Below are positions 33,154 to 43,386 of a stretch of 64,000 nucleotides of DNA, piece after piece. Under the pieces are notes generated by a model. The model was not told where the DNA came from. It ran no database searches and saw only the letters and a list, made by a program, of their open reading frames with translations. Position numbers and translations under genes: made by a program. The stretch comes from Candidatus Corynebacterium faecigallinarum. GTDB taxonomy: Bacteria; Actinomycetota; Actinomycetes; Mycobacteriales; Mycobacteriaceae. The first letter of the stretch is position 1. Each line of letters begins with the position of its first letter. The DNA lies in the NCBI GenBank assembly GCA_019120175.1, contig DWVP01000004.1, forward strand, positions 124,001 through 188,000, in the 5' to 3' direction.

Positions 33154-34872
33154 TTAACTCCTGTCGTGGGTGGTGTCGTCGGGGTTGGGAAGCTCGTCGG
33201 CGGGCTCCGCGGAACCGTCTTCCGGGGTGTCGAAGTTACCGGTGACCGAGGAGATCGTGTCGAAGTCGAAGTTCATCTTGGACCGGACGGACATGCCCCA
33301 GCAGACGAGGAACGAGACCGCGTAGGCGACCAGTGAGCCGGACAGCGTCTCGTAGTCACGCAGGTAGTCAAAGCCGAACGGCAGCATGGCGACCGTGGCG
33401 ATGCCACCGACCCACACTGCGACGGTCTTTCCGAAGAACCCGAACGCCATGATGCCCAGGACCACACCCACACCGATGATGGAGAGGGCCTCGACGATGA
33501 TGCCCCAGACACCGGTTGCAGGGATCCACGCGAAGCGCACCGGGAGGAAGACGACGAGGGCTGCGAGCACGGAGACCGTGAACGCTGCGTTGGTGACCTT
33601 CTTCCAGTAGAAGGAGGCGATGACGGGGAAGACCAGGCAACCCCACAGCGCACCGACGAAGACCAGCAGATCGAGGATGTTGAACCGGGCGGTGGCGAAG
33701 AACAACGCTGCCGCCGTCGCCACGATCATCGTGACGCGTCCCAGCAACAGCATCGTCTTCGGGTCGGCCTTGCGGCGTCCCTTGGACTGGCCGTAGATGT
33801 CGGCCATCACGATGGAGCTCAGGGCGGACAGGTCCGAGTCAGCGGTCGAGGACAGTGAACCGATGATCATGATGAAGGCGAGGGCCAGCAGTCCGATCGG
33901 CAGGAACTCGGCGCTCATCTGCGGTAGCAGGCTGTTGACGTCGTCGTCCATCGGCTGGATGCCGAGGTAGAGGGCCATGGCGCCCACCATGCCGATGCCG
34001 ATCACGGTGGCACCGTAACCCAGGGTCGCGGTGATGAAGGTGGGCTTGATCAGGTCCTCACGCACGGCGAAGAGACGCTGTGCGATGGTCTGGTTACCGA
34101 TCGCGTAGGCCAGCACCGCGGCGATGTAGGGCGCGCCCTGGTTCATGAAGGCGTCGGAGGAGAAGAAGCTCTCCTGCTGGGAGGTGACGTTGCCCGCGGC
34201 GCGGCCGGCCTCGAACATGTCCGGGCCACCGGCGGCGAAGAAGATCACCGGGATGATGATCGCCGCGGCACCCATCATGGCCATTACCTGGACGAAGTCG
34301 GTGAGGACCGAGGCGCGGAAACCGGACCAGAGCGTGTAGAGGAGCACGCCGCCGGCGACCATCAGGATGCCGCCGCCGAAGCTGATCGGCGACAGGATCG
34401 AGATGATCGCGCCACCGGCGATGAAGTTCGATGTCAGCGAGATGACCGAACCCAGCACATTGGAGCCGGCGAGCATGAGCTGCGAGGAGCGGCCGTGGCG
34501 GGCGTACATGACCTCCGCCAGGGTGTGCGCCTTGGGTGCGACCTTCCGGATGCGCTTGCCGAAGGGGTAGATGAAGAGGATCATCAGTGCGCCCCAGAGC
34601 CCGTAGTGGATCGGGCCGGAGACACCGTAGTTGTAACCCGCTTCGACCGAGGCGTACATCGAGGATGCCCAGATCCAGGTCGCGGTCATGGATGCGGCGG
34701 AGATACCGAATCCAATCTTGTTGCCGGCGGTCATGTAGCCGTCGGCGTTCTCTTTGCGCTTCGAGATCCGTACGGCCATCCACATCGTGCCGCCGTAGAA
34801 GAGCAGAAGGAGAAGGAGGATCGCCGGGGTGCCCAACTGAGTGAGGGCGGAACCATCTGCGGCCAACACCAT
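33154..34872 (-). CDS. Sodium:solute symporter (SSS) family transporter
   Basis: 572 aa, about 13-14 hydrophobic helices. SSS hallmarks are the early GIGFGISAAS-MTATWIWASS region, TLWSGFRASVLTDFVQ, and the sodium-site helix IGSLSSTADSDLSALSSIVMADIY. The C-terminal ~45 residues are acidic and cytoplasmic (DTPEDGSAEPADELPNPDDTTHDRS). Substrate cannot be told from sequence; urea, amino acids or carboxylates are possible for the family. It is followed by a coupled 43-aa small membrane protein and preceded by the AT-rich promoter region 34960-35030. It lies in a block not found between rsmB and rpe in C. glutamicum. Confidence 0.85.
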   Translation of the reverse strand: MVLAADGSALTQLGTPAILLLLLLFYGGTMWMAVRISKRKENADGYMTAGNKIGFGISAASMTATWIWASSMYASVEAGYNYGVSGPIHYGLWGALMILFIYPFGKRIRKVAPKAHTLAEVMYARHGRSSQLMLAGSNVLGSVISLTSNFIAGGAIISILSPISFGGGILMVAGGVLLYTLWSGFRASVLTDFVQVMAMMGAAAIIIPVIFFAAGGPDMFEAGRAAGNVTSQQESFFSSDAFMNQGAPYIAAVLAYAIGNQTIAQRLFAVREDLIKPTFITATLGYGATVIGIGMVGAMALYLGIQPMDDDVNSLLPQMSAEFLPIGLLALAFIMIIGSLSSTADSDLSALSSIVMADIYGQSKGRRKADPKTMLLLGRVTMIVATAAALFFATARFNILDLLVFVGALWGCLVFPVIASFYWKKVTNAAFTVSVLAALVVFLPVRFAWIPATGVWGIIVEALSIIGVGVVLGIMAFGFFGKTVAVWVGGIATVAMLPFGFDYLRDYETLSGSLVAYAVSFLVCWGMSVRSKMNFDFDTISSVTGNFDTPEDGSAEPADELPNPDDTTHDRS

Positions 34873-35081
34873 CGAAATTCCAATCGGTAGGGGACGGGTG
34901 AACTCCGTGCTTTCCCGATCGAGCCGGCGTGGGTCTGGGCCCGGACGGCGCCTTCAGGAAAACACAAGGTTTATACGTTAACGCATCGCTGATATCTCGT
35001 TATAGCCAGGTGTGAATAAGGCTCACCTATCGACGGGCGACGGAACCGGAGAGAGAGCACGTCAGTACACGTCAGTACACG
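34873..35081 (-). promoter_or_regulatory. AT-rich promoter region of the symporter operon
   Basis: The 209 bp gap contains the least GC-rich stretch of the window at 34960-35030. On the minus strand TATAAC (34999-35004) and TATAAA (34970-34975) are -10 candidates. An imperfect inverted repeat AGGTG-N11-CACCT spans 35009-35029. No operator can be assigned. Confidence 0.35.
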
Positions 35082-35094
35082 TCAGTACACGTCG
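35061..35094 (+). repeat. Tandem decamers spanning the stop of the diflavin reductase gene
   Basis: GTCAGTACAC occurs three times in perfect tandem (35061-35070, 35071-35080, 35081-35090) plus a partial fourth. The third copy contains the stop codon of the minus-strand reductase gene, so the others repeat its C-terminal codons and stop downstream. Confidence 0.85.
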
Positions 35095-36902
35095 CGTACA
35101 TAGCGCTTCTCCTTCTTCATCGTGGTCAGATAGTCCTGGGCGGCGTCGGCGGAGCACCCGGACTGCTCGGCGATGACATCCAGCAGGGCGTCCTCCACGT
35201 CCTTGGCCATGCGCGAGGCATCACCACAGACATAGAAGTAGGCACCGTCCTCCAGCCACTGGAACAGCTCGGCGGCCTCCTCACGCATCTTGGTCTGCAC
35301 GTACACCTTCTCCGCCTGGTCACGGGAGAACGCCAGCGACATCTTCGTCAACACGCCGGAGTCCGCCATCCCGGTGAGCTCCTCGGAGTAGATGAAGTCG
35401 GAGGAGCGGTGCTGGTCGCCGAAGAACAACCAGTTGGGACCGGTCGCCCCTGCTTGGGAGCGCTCGTGCAGGAAGCCACGGAAGGGTGCGATACCGGTGC
35501 CCGGACCGACCATGATCACCGGTGTCCCAGGGTCCTCCGGCACGCTGAACGCCGCATTCGGCTGTGGGTAGATGCCCACCGTCTGGGTGCAGTCCTCGCC
35601 GAACTCCAGACGGTCCGACAGGAAGGTCGAGCACACGCCGCCGTGCTCGCGCTCCTCGCTGTCGGCGACCTTCTCCGGCCCTTCGTGGCGGACTGCGGCA
35701 ATGGTGAGGTGGATGCTGTCCGGGCTCTGCAGCGGGCTCGAGGAGATCGAGTACTGGCGGGCCTGCAGTGGACGCATCACCTCGGAGAGCTCCGCAGGGG
35801 TGAAGGTCACCGTCGGTGCCTCGTTGAGCAGGTCAAGAACGTCGCGTCCCCAGAGGTAGGAGTCCAGCGCATCGCGGTCGTCACGGCGCACGACATCGGC
35901 GAGAACGCTGTCCTGCGCGACCTCGGAGAGGCGGGTGATCAGCTCCTTCGACGGAGTCCGGATCTCCCACTCGAACGTCAGCAGATCGGCCAGGGTCCGG
36001 CCGTCTGTGTCGTCCGCCTGCTGGTCGCCGTCGAGCCCCAGGCGGATCAGGATGGCCTCGACCAGACTGTCGTCGTTGATGGGCATGACAGCCAGGGCGT
36101 CCCCGGCGGCGTAGGTGATGCCGGAGTCGCCCAGGTCGAATTCGAAGTGGCGGATCTCCTTGCCACTGTCCTCACCCGACAGCAGCCGGTTGACGGTGAG
36201 ACGGGCCGGGTAGGGGTTGCGGCGGTTCCACTGGGACCGCTTCGGGGTAGGGGACGAGCCGGTGGCCGTGGGTGCGCCGGCACCACCGGCCGGTGCCAGT
36301 GCGCCCAGGGCCGCGGTCACCTCGGCGACCCATGCCTCGGCCGGCTCCTCGAAGTCGACGTCGCAGTCCACCCGTGCGGCGATCCGGGACGCGCCCAACT
36401 GCTCCAGGCGGACGTCGATGTCCTTGCCTGCCTGGCAGAAGTCGTCGTAGCCGGAGTCGCCCAGGGCGAGCACGGAGTAGGAGAGCTCCTCCAGTCGCGG
36501 CATCTCGGCCGACGACAGTGACTCCCAGAACAGTTCGGCGTTGTCGGGCATCTCGCCCTCGCCGTACGTCGAGGTCACCACGAGCACGTGCCCGGCCGTT
36601 GCCAGTCCGTCGGTGCCGGCGGAATCCAGCTCGGAGACGTTCGCGCCCAGGCCGACGCCCTGCAACGCGCCGGCGAGCTGGTCGGCGAGGAACTGGCAGT
36701 TGCCGGTCTGGCTGCCCACCAGGATCTCCACGGTCATGGTTGCTACCGGACCCTGGAAACGGTCCTTGGCCAGGTCCATCCCGGCGAAGAAGCCGTCCAG
36801 CCAGGTCTGCTGGTCCGCCGAGAACGGTGCATCGGAGGGGATGAAGCCCAACGAGGGCTGGGCAGGCAGGGACGGCAGGGAGGGGGAAACAGGGAGCGTC
36901 AT
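35082..36902 (-). CDS. NADPH-dependent diflavin reductase, CysJ-like
   Basis: 606 aa. Domain order: a [16 protein letters not shown] segment (~28-43) typical of CysJ-like proteins; flavodoxin FMN domain ([16 protein letters not shown], then [13 protein letters not shown] and [10 protein letters not shown]); a Pro/Thr-rich linker; FAD domain (RQYSISSSP and [10 protein letters not shown]); and NADPH domain ([44 protein letters not shown]) ending in the C-terminal aromatic RYVRDVY. It moves hydride from NADPH via FAD to FMN and then to a partner. The start overlaps the stop of the GltB-like gene by 4 bp (ATGA); no sulfite reductase hemoprotein is nearby. The natural partner is therefore inferred to be GltB-like, not CysI. 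Confidence 0.88.
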   Translation of the reverse strand: MTLPVSPSLPSLPAQPSLGFIPSDAPFSADQQTWLDGFFAGMDLAKDRFQGPVATMTVEILVGSQTGNCQFLADQLAGALQGVGLGANVSELDSAGTDGLATAGHVLVVTSTYGEGEMPDNAELFWESLSSAEMPRLEELSYSVLALGDSGYDDFCQAGKDIDVRLEQLGASRIAARVDCDVDFEEPAEAWVAEVTAALGALAPAGGAGAPTATGSSPTPKRSQWNRRNPYPARLTVNRLLSGEDSGKEIRHFEFDLGDSGITYAAGDALAVMPINDDSLVEAILIRLGLDGDQQADDTDGRTLADLLTFEWEIRTPSKELITRLSEVAQDSVLADVVRRDDRDALDSYLWGRDVLDLLNEAPTVTFTPAELSEVMRPLQARQYSISSSPLQSPDSIHLTIAAVRHEGPEKVADSEEREHGGVCSTFLSDRLEFGEDCTQTVGIYPQPNAAFSVPEDPGTPVIMVGPGTGIAPFRGFLHERSQAGATGPNWLFFGDQHRSSDFIYSEELTGMADSGVLTKMSLAFSRDQAEKVYVQTKMREEAAELFQWLEDGAYFYVCGDASRMAKDVEDALLDVIAEQSGCSADAAQDYLTTMKKEKRYVRDVY

Positions 36903-39900
36903 GCGTTCACACCTTTCGTCTCGCGCCAGTCGGCGACGAGGTCGTCGAGGGAGGCGGTGGCGATGGCCCGGTCAAAGGCCTCGTGGTCGATCAGGCCGGC
37001 GTTCTTGGCGTTCTGGAAGATGATCCAGCCGTAGGTCGCCGGGGCGTCGATGCCGCGGACGTTGCGTCGCGCCAGGGACTCCTTGTAGTCGTCCAGCCGC
37101 TTCACCGCGATCATGGCGGCGAGTTGCTCGTCGGGGAAGGCGTCCAGGGCGTCGCGCAGGTAGCGGACGACCTTCTGCATCACGAAGAAGTCCTCGGTGA
37201 GGATCAGGTTGCGCACCATCTCCTCGATACGCGGGTCGTCCGGACCGACCGCGCCGGTGACCCGCTCGCGGGCGATCTCGCGGGCGGCTGACAGAATCGT
37301 GTAGGATGCCAGCAGCGAGAACATGTCCGGCGAGCCGGTCTGTCCTGGGGCCCGGCCGTCGAGCAGCAGCTTCTGGTCACGGAAGTCCAACTTGAACTCC
37401 CGCAGTCGGGAGGACGCCACGGCGGTGGCCAGCTCGTCCAACAGCTCACGGCGGGACGCGGCGCCGAGGATCTCGTCGGCGTCCTGGTAGAGCAGCAGCG
37501 CACGCGGCATGCAGCAGACGATCGACTCGCGGGTGGTGTCCCACTCATCGCGCAGCGTGGTGGCGTAGACCGAGCCGGTGGCCTCGATGTGCCAGTCGAG
37601 CATCATGCGCACCGCGGCCTCGTGGAAGGGCTCCGCCTGAACCAGCGGGAAGGTGACCAGGGAGTCGGCGCTGACGGTGGCGGCGACCCGGCCGTCCGGA
37701 TCGTACTGGTAGAGGAAACCGCCGCTCATTCCGTTGCCGAGGCCCTTGCCGCAGGCACCGAGGTTCAGCACGGTGCCGTTGGTCATGTACTCGCACCCGA
37801 ACTCGCCGAAGCCTTCGACCACGGCGGTGGCACCGGAGTTCCGCACGGCGAAGCGGTCGCCGGCCTCACCCTCGACGAACAGGCGTCCGCCGGTGGCACC
37901 GAAGAGGGCGAAGTTGCCGATCAGGACGTTTCCGCCGGCCTCGGGGGAGCCGCCGCCGGGGGAACGCACGATCACCGTTCCGCCGGACTGGCTCTTGCCG
38001 ACACCGTCGTTGGCGGTACCGGAGTGGGACAGGGTGATGCCGTCGTTGCAGAAGACACCGTAGGACTGGCCGGCCGACCCGGAGGTGTGGACGGTCACGG
38101 CCCCGTCGCTGAAGGAGGCCCGGCCACGGTCGTCGTGCTGGGTCGACGGCAGGGCGTCGACCTCTTCGTCGGTCAGCTCGTGGTTGAGCAGCCGCTCGAT
38201 GTCGACGGACAGCTGGCCGCCGACCGACTTGTTCCAGTTGAACAGCTCGACCGGGGTCTCGGCGCCGATGACGACGCTGTCGGCAGGATCGGCACCGTCG
38301 ACCAGGGCACGGCGCACCTCGGCGAGGAGGTCCTCGTCGACGTCGAAGTTCTTCTCCAGGTACACCGGCTCGCTGACGGTCTTCTCCGGGACGATGGCGA
38401 GCATGTCGCGCATGTCCAGGTCGCCGACACTCGCCGGGTGCTCCAGCAACTGCAACAGGTCGGTACGTCCGCGGGCCTCCTGTAGCGAGCGTAGGCCGAG
38501 GCGGGCAAGCAGCTCCCTGACATCGTGGGCGATGTTGAGCAGGTACTGGGCCAGGGCGCGCGGGTCGCCGTCGAAGGCCTCGGAGTTGGTGGTCAGCCCG
38601 GCCGGGCACTTGATGTTGCAGTTCTTGGCCATCACGCAGCGCAGCATCATCAGTGCGGTGGTGCCGAACTCGAAGGAGTCGCCGCCGAGCAGGGCGGAGA
38701 CCAGGACGTCGCGTCCGGTCTGGTGGGCGCCGGAGCAGCGCAGCACCACCTTGTCGCGCAGGCCGTTGGCCAGAAGAGCCTGGTGAACCTCGGCGACGCC
38801 GATCTCCGCGGAGCGTCCCGCGTACTTCAGGCTGGTCACCGCGGCAGCGCCGGTACCACCGGTGTTGCCGGCGACGTTGATGACGTCGGCGCCGGCCTTC
38901 GCCACACCGACGGCGATCGTGCCGATGCCTTCGGAGGACACCAGCTTGACGATGACGCGGACGCGGGCGGCCTTGCAGTCGTGGATCAGCTGGGCGAGAT
39001 CCTCGATGGAGTAGGTGTCGTGGTGCGGGGGAGGCGAGACCAACTCGATGCCCGGGGTACCGCCACGGGCGGCGGCGATGTCCACGGTGACCTTCGGTGC
39101 CGGCAGCTGTCCGCCTTCACCTGGCTTGGCGCCTTGACCGATCTTGATCTCCAGTTCCTGGAGCTGCGGGTCGGCGAGGTAGCCGGCCCAGATGCCGAAG
39201 CGTCCGGAGGCGAACTGCTTGATCCGCGAGCCGCGGATGGTGCCGGCACGGGAGAAGTGCTCGCCGCCTTCGCCACAGTTCGACATGCCGCCGACCATGT
39301 TGGTGCCGTGGGCGACGGCCTCGTGGGCCGAAGCGACCAGGGCGCCGTGGCTCATCGCACCGGAGGCAAGGGTGCGGGTGATCTCGTGGGCGGGCTGGAT
39401 CTCGTCCAGTGACAGTGCCGCAGGCGCCTCAGTGACCAGTCCGAACAGGATCGCGGCGCGACCGGTGGCTCGCAGCGTGATCGAGGAGTCGGTGATGTGC
39501 AGGTCATGGATGTCGCGTCCCATCACGCTGCGCAGCCAGACCATGAACTCGCAGTGGGTGGACAAGTCGCCGTCGAGCAGGCGGATGGTGGTGGTGCCGT
39601 CGGCGCCCGGGGTCTGCTCCAACCGCAGTCCGCGGATGCACAGGGAGGTGTTGCCGGACAGGGAGAACCGCTCCAGCTCACGGGAGAAGTCCTCGGCGCT
39701 GCGCATCCCGGTGACATCCGCCGGGAGGGTCAGCACGTCACGCAGGGCAGACGGGCGACGGTGCCGCTCGGCGCGGGTGTTCGACACGAAGTCGCGGTAG
39801 CCCGGGGTGATGCGGAAGGCGTCGATCCGGTCGTCAGGGACCGGGCCGAAACCGGCGTTCTGGTAGGCATCGTCGGTCAGACCGAATGAGTCCTCCAGCT

Positions 39901-42487
39901 GGCCGAGGGTGAGCAGGCGCAGTGCGTCGGTGTTCGCCGGCTTCATCGCGTCCTTCTCTGCGTTCCCTGCCTTCTCTGTCTTCGCGTCCTTGTATTCGGC
40001 GTTGACCATGATCTTTTCGTCGGTCAGTCCGGTGAAGCCACGCACGGCCGTGGTGCCGAAGGAGTGGCCGGCACCCTCCGAGCGCTCCTTGAACAGGCCG
40101 AGCAGCGGGATGTCACCGCTCTCGTCGACGGCGCGGGCACGCTGGTGCCAGTCCGAGGACGCCCGGGCGATGCGGGTGAAACCGACACCACCGACCGGGG
40201 CCTTCATGTGCGGGAAGCAGCGGGCCAGTCGCGGATCACGGGTGTCGAGGTAGTTGGGCTCGAAGAACTCGCCACCGATGTAGCTCTCGACGGTGCACAG
40301 TCCCACGCGGCCCATGGTCTTGCCGAGCTGCTTGAGCGCGGCCTTACGGAACTTGTTGAAGGCACGGTCGGTGTCCGTCAGCTCGCCGGCCGGACCGGCG
40401 GGACTCGGGTACTTCTCCTCGGCACGCAGTCGGGCGCTGATGCTGTAGACCGCGGCGGCCCCGAAACCGAGGGCGGAGGCGATGTGGTGCGAGCTGGGTA
40501 GCTGGCCGCTGTCGGCGATGACCGAGGCCCGCATGCGTAGACCGTCGCGGATCAGCCGCTGGTTCACCGCGGCGATGGCCAACAGCAGCGGCACCGGTGC
40601 ATGCTCGGTGTCGACCCCGCGGTCGGTCAGAACCACGATGCCGCCCTTCTCCTCGGCGAAGGCGGCGACCCGGTCACACAGCTGGTCGAGGGCGTCGGTG
40701 ACGGCGGCGGCATTGGCCTCGTCGTCATCGTCGACCGGCGTGTAGAGCAGGTCGGCGTAGGTGACCGGCACCATGGTCTGCTCGCGGATCCTGAGCATGT
40801 CGAGCTGGCTGAGCATCGGGGTGTCGAGCACGATCTGGTGGGTCGGTCCTGTTCCACCGGAGGCCTCCACGGTCTCCTGGCCGTCCGGCTTGGCACCGAG
40901 GGCGACGCGGAAGGTCATGCCGTCGGCCTCGCGGATGCTGTCCAGCGGCGGGTTGGTGACCTGGGCGAAGCGCTGGGAGAAGTACTTGGCCAGGCCACCC
41001 TCCTGGTCACTCAGGGCGTTGATGGCGTTGCCGTAGCCCATCGCGGTGATTCGCTCGGCGCCCTGGGCGAGCATCGGGTCCATCATGAACCGGAAGCTCT
41101 CCTGGTTCAGGGAGTAGGAGACGTAGCGTCCGGACACCGGGAGGTCGCCGTCGTAGCCCAGGGTGGAGGTGCCGCGGTCGAGACCGGTGACCGGGATGTC
41201 GTCGATGTGGGTGCGGGCACCCTTGAGCAGGGTGGCGTAGTCGCGGGCGGTCGCGAGATCCTCGAGGGTCTGGCGGGTGTCGCGGATCTGTCCGGTCCGG
41301 TGGTCGAGCGACAGCATGCCGCCGGCCTCGATGCGTCCGCGGCGAAGGACCTCGTCGGACGGCGCACCGAGCTGGCCGGCCTCGGAGGAGACCATGAGGT
41401 AGTCGCCGGTCTCCACGGTGCGCAGCGGACGCAGCCCCAGGCGGTCCAGGCGTGCACCGACGACGTCACCGTCGTTGAAGATCAGGGCGGCGGGGCCGTC
41501 GTTCTTCTCCTCGTAGAGGGAGAAGTACTCCAGCATGTCCCGGACCGGCTGCGACAGGGTGGTGTCATTCTCCCAGGCCGGGGGCATGAGGGTGACGACG
41601 GCCTCCACCGTGCCGAGGCCGTCGTCGAAGACGCGGCTCTGCAGGGTCTGGTCGAGACGGCTCGAGTCACTCTGCCCGGGGGGACGCACGATGGTGCGGT
41701 GCCGGGCGGCGGCGAAGGCATCGTCGTTGATGCGGTTCTTGCGGTCGGTGTTGAGCTCGCCGTTGTGCGCCATCAGGCGGAAAGGCTGCGCCATGGTGGG
41801 GTGCGGTTCGGTGTTGGTGGAGAACCGGGTGTGGAAGTACAGGGTGCGCACACTGTGCCGGGGGTCGACCAGGTCACGGAAGTAGGGGATGACCTCGTCA
41901 GCGTTGAGCCGGCCCTTGAGTACCTGGGTGCGGGTGGACAGTGACAGCGGGTAGAGGCCGGTGTACTCCGCAGTGCGGTAGGCCTCGGCCTCGATACTCA
42001 GCAGGGCGTCGTTCGCCGCGCGGTCGGCCTGCTCCGGGGTCATTCCGGGGGCGGTGAACACCCACTGGGTGACGGGGAACTGGTACCCGACGGCGGCGGG
42101 ACGCAGCACGCTGTCGTCGACGGGCACCTCACGCACGTGGACGATCTCCAGCCCCTCGGCCTGCAGGCCGGCGGCGACCAGGTCGCGGGCGGCCTGCTCA
42201 TGGGAACGGTCCTCGGGCAGGAAGAAGTTCGCCACGCCGAAGTGGCGCTCGGTCAGCTGACGTCCGGTGACGGCGCTGAAGAACTCGACGGACAGGTCGA
42301 TGTTCACTCCGGCGCCGTCGCCGACGCCCTCCGAGGACATGCCGCCGCGGTGGGGAATGGCGCACAGGGCCTCATGGCCCCTGACGAGGACGTCGTGGGT
42401 GGGGTGGCCGTCCTTGCGGGTTAGGAAGCCGACGCCGCAGGCGCTGTGCTCTGCGGTGGGGTCGTACAATCCGAATGTCGAACTCAT
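36899..42487 (-). CDS. GltB-like glutamate synthase, enlarged form (1862 aa)
   Basis: All GOGAT large-subunit domains are present. Class II glutaminase: Cys17 after a short propeptide (SACGVGF), [27 protein letters not shown] (221-247), SDSSRLD. Central domain ~440-800. FMN/synthase domain: SGAMSHGAL (1042-1050), [50 protein letters not shown]. Iron-sulfur cysteines are Cys1284, Cys1290 and Cys1294, spaced C-x5-C-x3-C instead of the usual C-x5-C-x4-C. GXGXG domain ~1460-1600. Compared with the usual ~1500 aa it has ~130 extra residues around 870-1010 and ~250 after the GXGXG domain. No gltD adjoins; the diflavin reductase gene overlaps instead. RBS AAGGA lies upstream of ATG 42487. Confidence 0.85.
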   Translation of the reverse strand: MSSTFGLYDPTAEHSACGVGFLTRKDGHPTHDVLVRGHEALCAIPHRGGMSSEGVGDGAGVNIDLSVEFFSAVTGRQLTERHFGVANFFLPEDRSHEQAARDLVAAGLQAEGLEIVHVREVPVDDSVLRPAAVGYQFPVTQWVFTAPGMTPEQADRAANDALLSIEAEAYRTAEYTGLYPLSLSTRTQVLKGRLNADEVIPYFRDLVDPRHSVRTLYFHTRFSTNTEPHPTMAQPFRLMAHNGELNTDRKNRINDDAFAAARHRTIVRPPGQSDSSRLDQTLQSRVFDDGLGTVEAVVTLMPPAWENDTTLSQPVRDMLEYFSLYEEKNDGPAALIFNDGDVVGARLDRLGLRPLRTVETGDYLMVSSEAGQLGAPSDEVLRRGRIEAGGMLSLDHRTGQIRDTRQTLEDLATARDYATLLKGARTHIDDIPVTGLDRGTSTLGYDGDLPVSGRYVSYSLNQESFRFMMDPMLAQGAERITAMGYGNAINALSDQEGGLAKYFSQRFAQVTNPPLDSIREADGMTFRVALGAKPDGQETVEASGGTGPTHQIVLDTPMLSQLDMLRIREQTMVPVTYADLLYTPVDDDDEANAAAVTDALDQLCDRVAAFAEEKGGIVVLTDRGVDTEHAPVPLLLAIAAVNQRLIRDGLRMRASVIADSGQLPSSHHIASALGFGAAAVYSISARLRAEEKYPSPAGPAGELTDTDRAFNKFRKAALKQLGKTMGRVGLCTVESYIGGEFFEPNYLDTRDPRLARCFPHMKAPVGGVGFTRIARASSDWHQRARAVDESGDIPLLGLFKERSEGAGHSFGTTAVRGFTGLTDEKIMVNAEYKDAKTEKAGNAEKDAMKPANTDALRLLTLGQLEDSFGLTDDAYQNAGFGPVPDDRIDAFRITPGYRDFVSNTRAERHRRPSALRDVLTLPADVTGMRSAEDFSRELERFSLSGNTSLCIRGLRLEQTPGADGTTTIRLLDGDLSTHCEFMVWLRSVMGRDIHDLHITDSSITLRATGRAAILFGLVTEAPAALSLDEIQPAHEITRTLASGAMSHGALVASAHEAVAHGTNMVGGMSNCGEGGEHFSRAGTIRGSRIKQFASGRFGIWAGYLADPQLQELEIKIGQGAKPGEGGQLPAPKVTVDIAAARGGTPGIELVSPPPHHDTYSIEDLAQLIHDCKAARVRVIVKLVSSEGIGTIAVGVAKAGADVINVAGNTGGTGAAAVTSLKYAGRSAEIGVAEVHQALLANGLRDKVVLRCSGAHQTGRDVLVSALLGGDSFEFGTTALMMLRCVMAKNCNIKCPAGLTTNSEAFDGDPRALAQYLLNIAHDVRELLARLGLRSLQEARGRTDLLQLLEHPASVGDLDMRDMLAIVPEKTVSEPVYLEKNFDVDEDLLAEVRRALVDGADPADSVVIGAETPVELFNWNKSVGGQLSVDIERLLNHELTDEEVDALPSTQHDDRGRASFSDGAVTVHTSGSAGQSYGVFCNDGITLSHSGTANDGVGKSQSGGTVIVRSPGGGSPEAGGNVLIGNFALFGATGGRLFVEGEAGDRFAVRNSGATAVVEGFGEFGCEYMTNGTVLNLGACGKGLGNGMSGGFLYQYDPDGRVAATVSADSLVTFPLVQAEPFHEAAVRMMLDWHIEATGSVYATTLRDEWDTTRESIVCCMPRALLLYQDADEILGAASRRELLDELATAVASSRLREFKLDFRDQKLLLDGRAPGQTGSPDMFSLLASYTILSAAREIARERVTGAVGPDDPRIEEMVRNLILTEDFFVMQKVVRYLRDALDAFPDEQLAAMIAVKRLDDYKESLARRNVRGIDAPATYGWIIFQNAKNAGLIDHEAFDRAIATASLDDLVADWRETKGVNA

Positions 42488-42696
42488 GTGCGATAGATCC
42501 TTGGTCTCTCATGGGCCCGACCCGGCTTGTCGCCGCTTGTGGCGGACACTGACAGCGGGTGCAGGGGGGTCTGTCTCGATCAGGCAACACTAACCCACCG
42601 GAATGTCCGTGCACTAATCGAACATCCGCACGATACGCTGCGGAAATACCGGCGTAATCCCGTGGAAACATATGCCCCCGGAGGGTGTGACGTACC
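42488..42696. promoter_or_regulatory. Divergent promoter region between the GltB-like gene and rpe
   Basis: A 209 bp intergenic region must hold promoters for both directions. TACGCT at 42634-42639 is a possible rpe -10, and GGAGG at 42680-42684 an rpe RBS. The minus strand has AAGGA (42498-42502) before the GltB-like ATG. No clear operator is recognised. Confidence 0.4.
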
Positions 42697-43386
42697 ATGA
42701 CAACCATGACTCGACAGCCGCTGATCGCCCCCTCCATCCTCGCCTCCGATTTCGCCCGTCTCGCCGAGAGCATCGACCGTGTCCCCGGGGCGGACTGGTT
42801 GCACATCGACGTGATGGACGGCCACTTCGTGCCCAACCTGAGCTTCGGGCTGCCGGTGGCGAATGCCGTCAAGGGGGTCTCGGAGAAGTTCCTCGACGTC
42901 CACCTGATGATCGAGGACCCGGCACGCTGGGCGCCGGACTACGCCGCCTTCGGCAATGTGACCTTTCACCTCGAGGCCGTCGAGGACAGGGGGGACGCCG
43001 GGGTGGCCGCGGCGGTGGAGCTCGCCGCGACCCTGCGTGAGGCCGGTACCCGCGCCGGTGTGAGTGTGAAGCCGGGGACCCCGGTCGAGCCGCTGCTGGA
43101 TCACCTCGAGGCTTTTGACCTGGTTCTGGTGATGAGCGTGGAGCCCGGTTTCGGCGGACAGTCCTTCATGCCGGAGGTGCTCGACAAGGTCCGTGCGTTG
43201 CGCGCCCGGATCGACGCGGACGGCCTGGACACCTTGGTCGAGATCGACGGCGGTATCGGGCCGGACACGACCGCGGTCTCCGCCGAGGCCGGGGTTGACG
43301 TCTACGTCGCCGGCTCCAGCGTCTTCGGTGCCGCTGACCCGGAGGCCCGCGTCACGGAGCTCCGGGAGCTCGCCGGTGGAGCTTAG
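42697..43386 (+). CDS. rpe: Ribulose-phosphate 3-epimerase
   Basis: 229 aa TIM barrel interconverting ribulose 5-phosphate and xylulose 5-phosphate. Motifs: IAPSILASDFARL, HIDVMDGHFVPNLSFG with metal-binding residues, DVHLMIEDP, VMSVEPGFGGQSF and EIDGGIGPDT. ATG 42697 (MTTMTRQPL) or ATG 42706 could both serve. It heads the riboflavin genes and overlaps ribD by 11 bp; ribulose 5-phosphate is also the RibB substrate. Confidence 0.96.
   Translation: MTTMTRQPLIAPSILASDFARLAESIDRVPGADWLHIDVMDGHFVPNLSFGLPVANAVKGVSEKFLDVHLMIEDPARWAPDYAAFGNVTFHLEAVEDRGDAGVAAAVELAATLREAGTRAGVSVKPGTPVEPLLDHLEAFDLVLVMSVEPGFGGQSFMPEVLDKVRALRARIDADGLDTLVEIDGGIGPDTTAVSAEAGVDVYVAGSSVFGAADPEARVTELRELAGGA

Noticed and set aside
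35008..35029. Possible GlxR (CRP-like) site TGTGA...TCACC upstream of the symporter
   Set aside because: The half-sites are separated by 7 bp rather than the 6 bp of the GlxR consensus, and the second half deviates.
42491..42498. CGATAGAT near the GltB-like start as a possible AmtR nitrogen-control site
   Set aside because: Only one half-site is present and it lies within the RBS region; no dyad.
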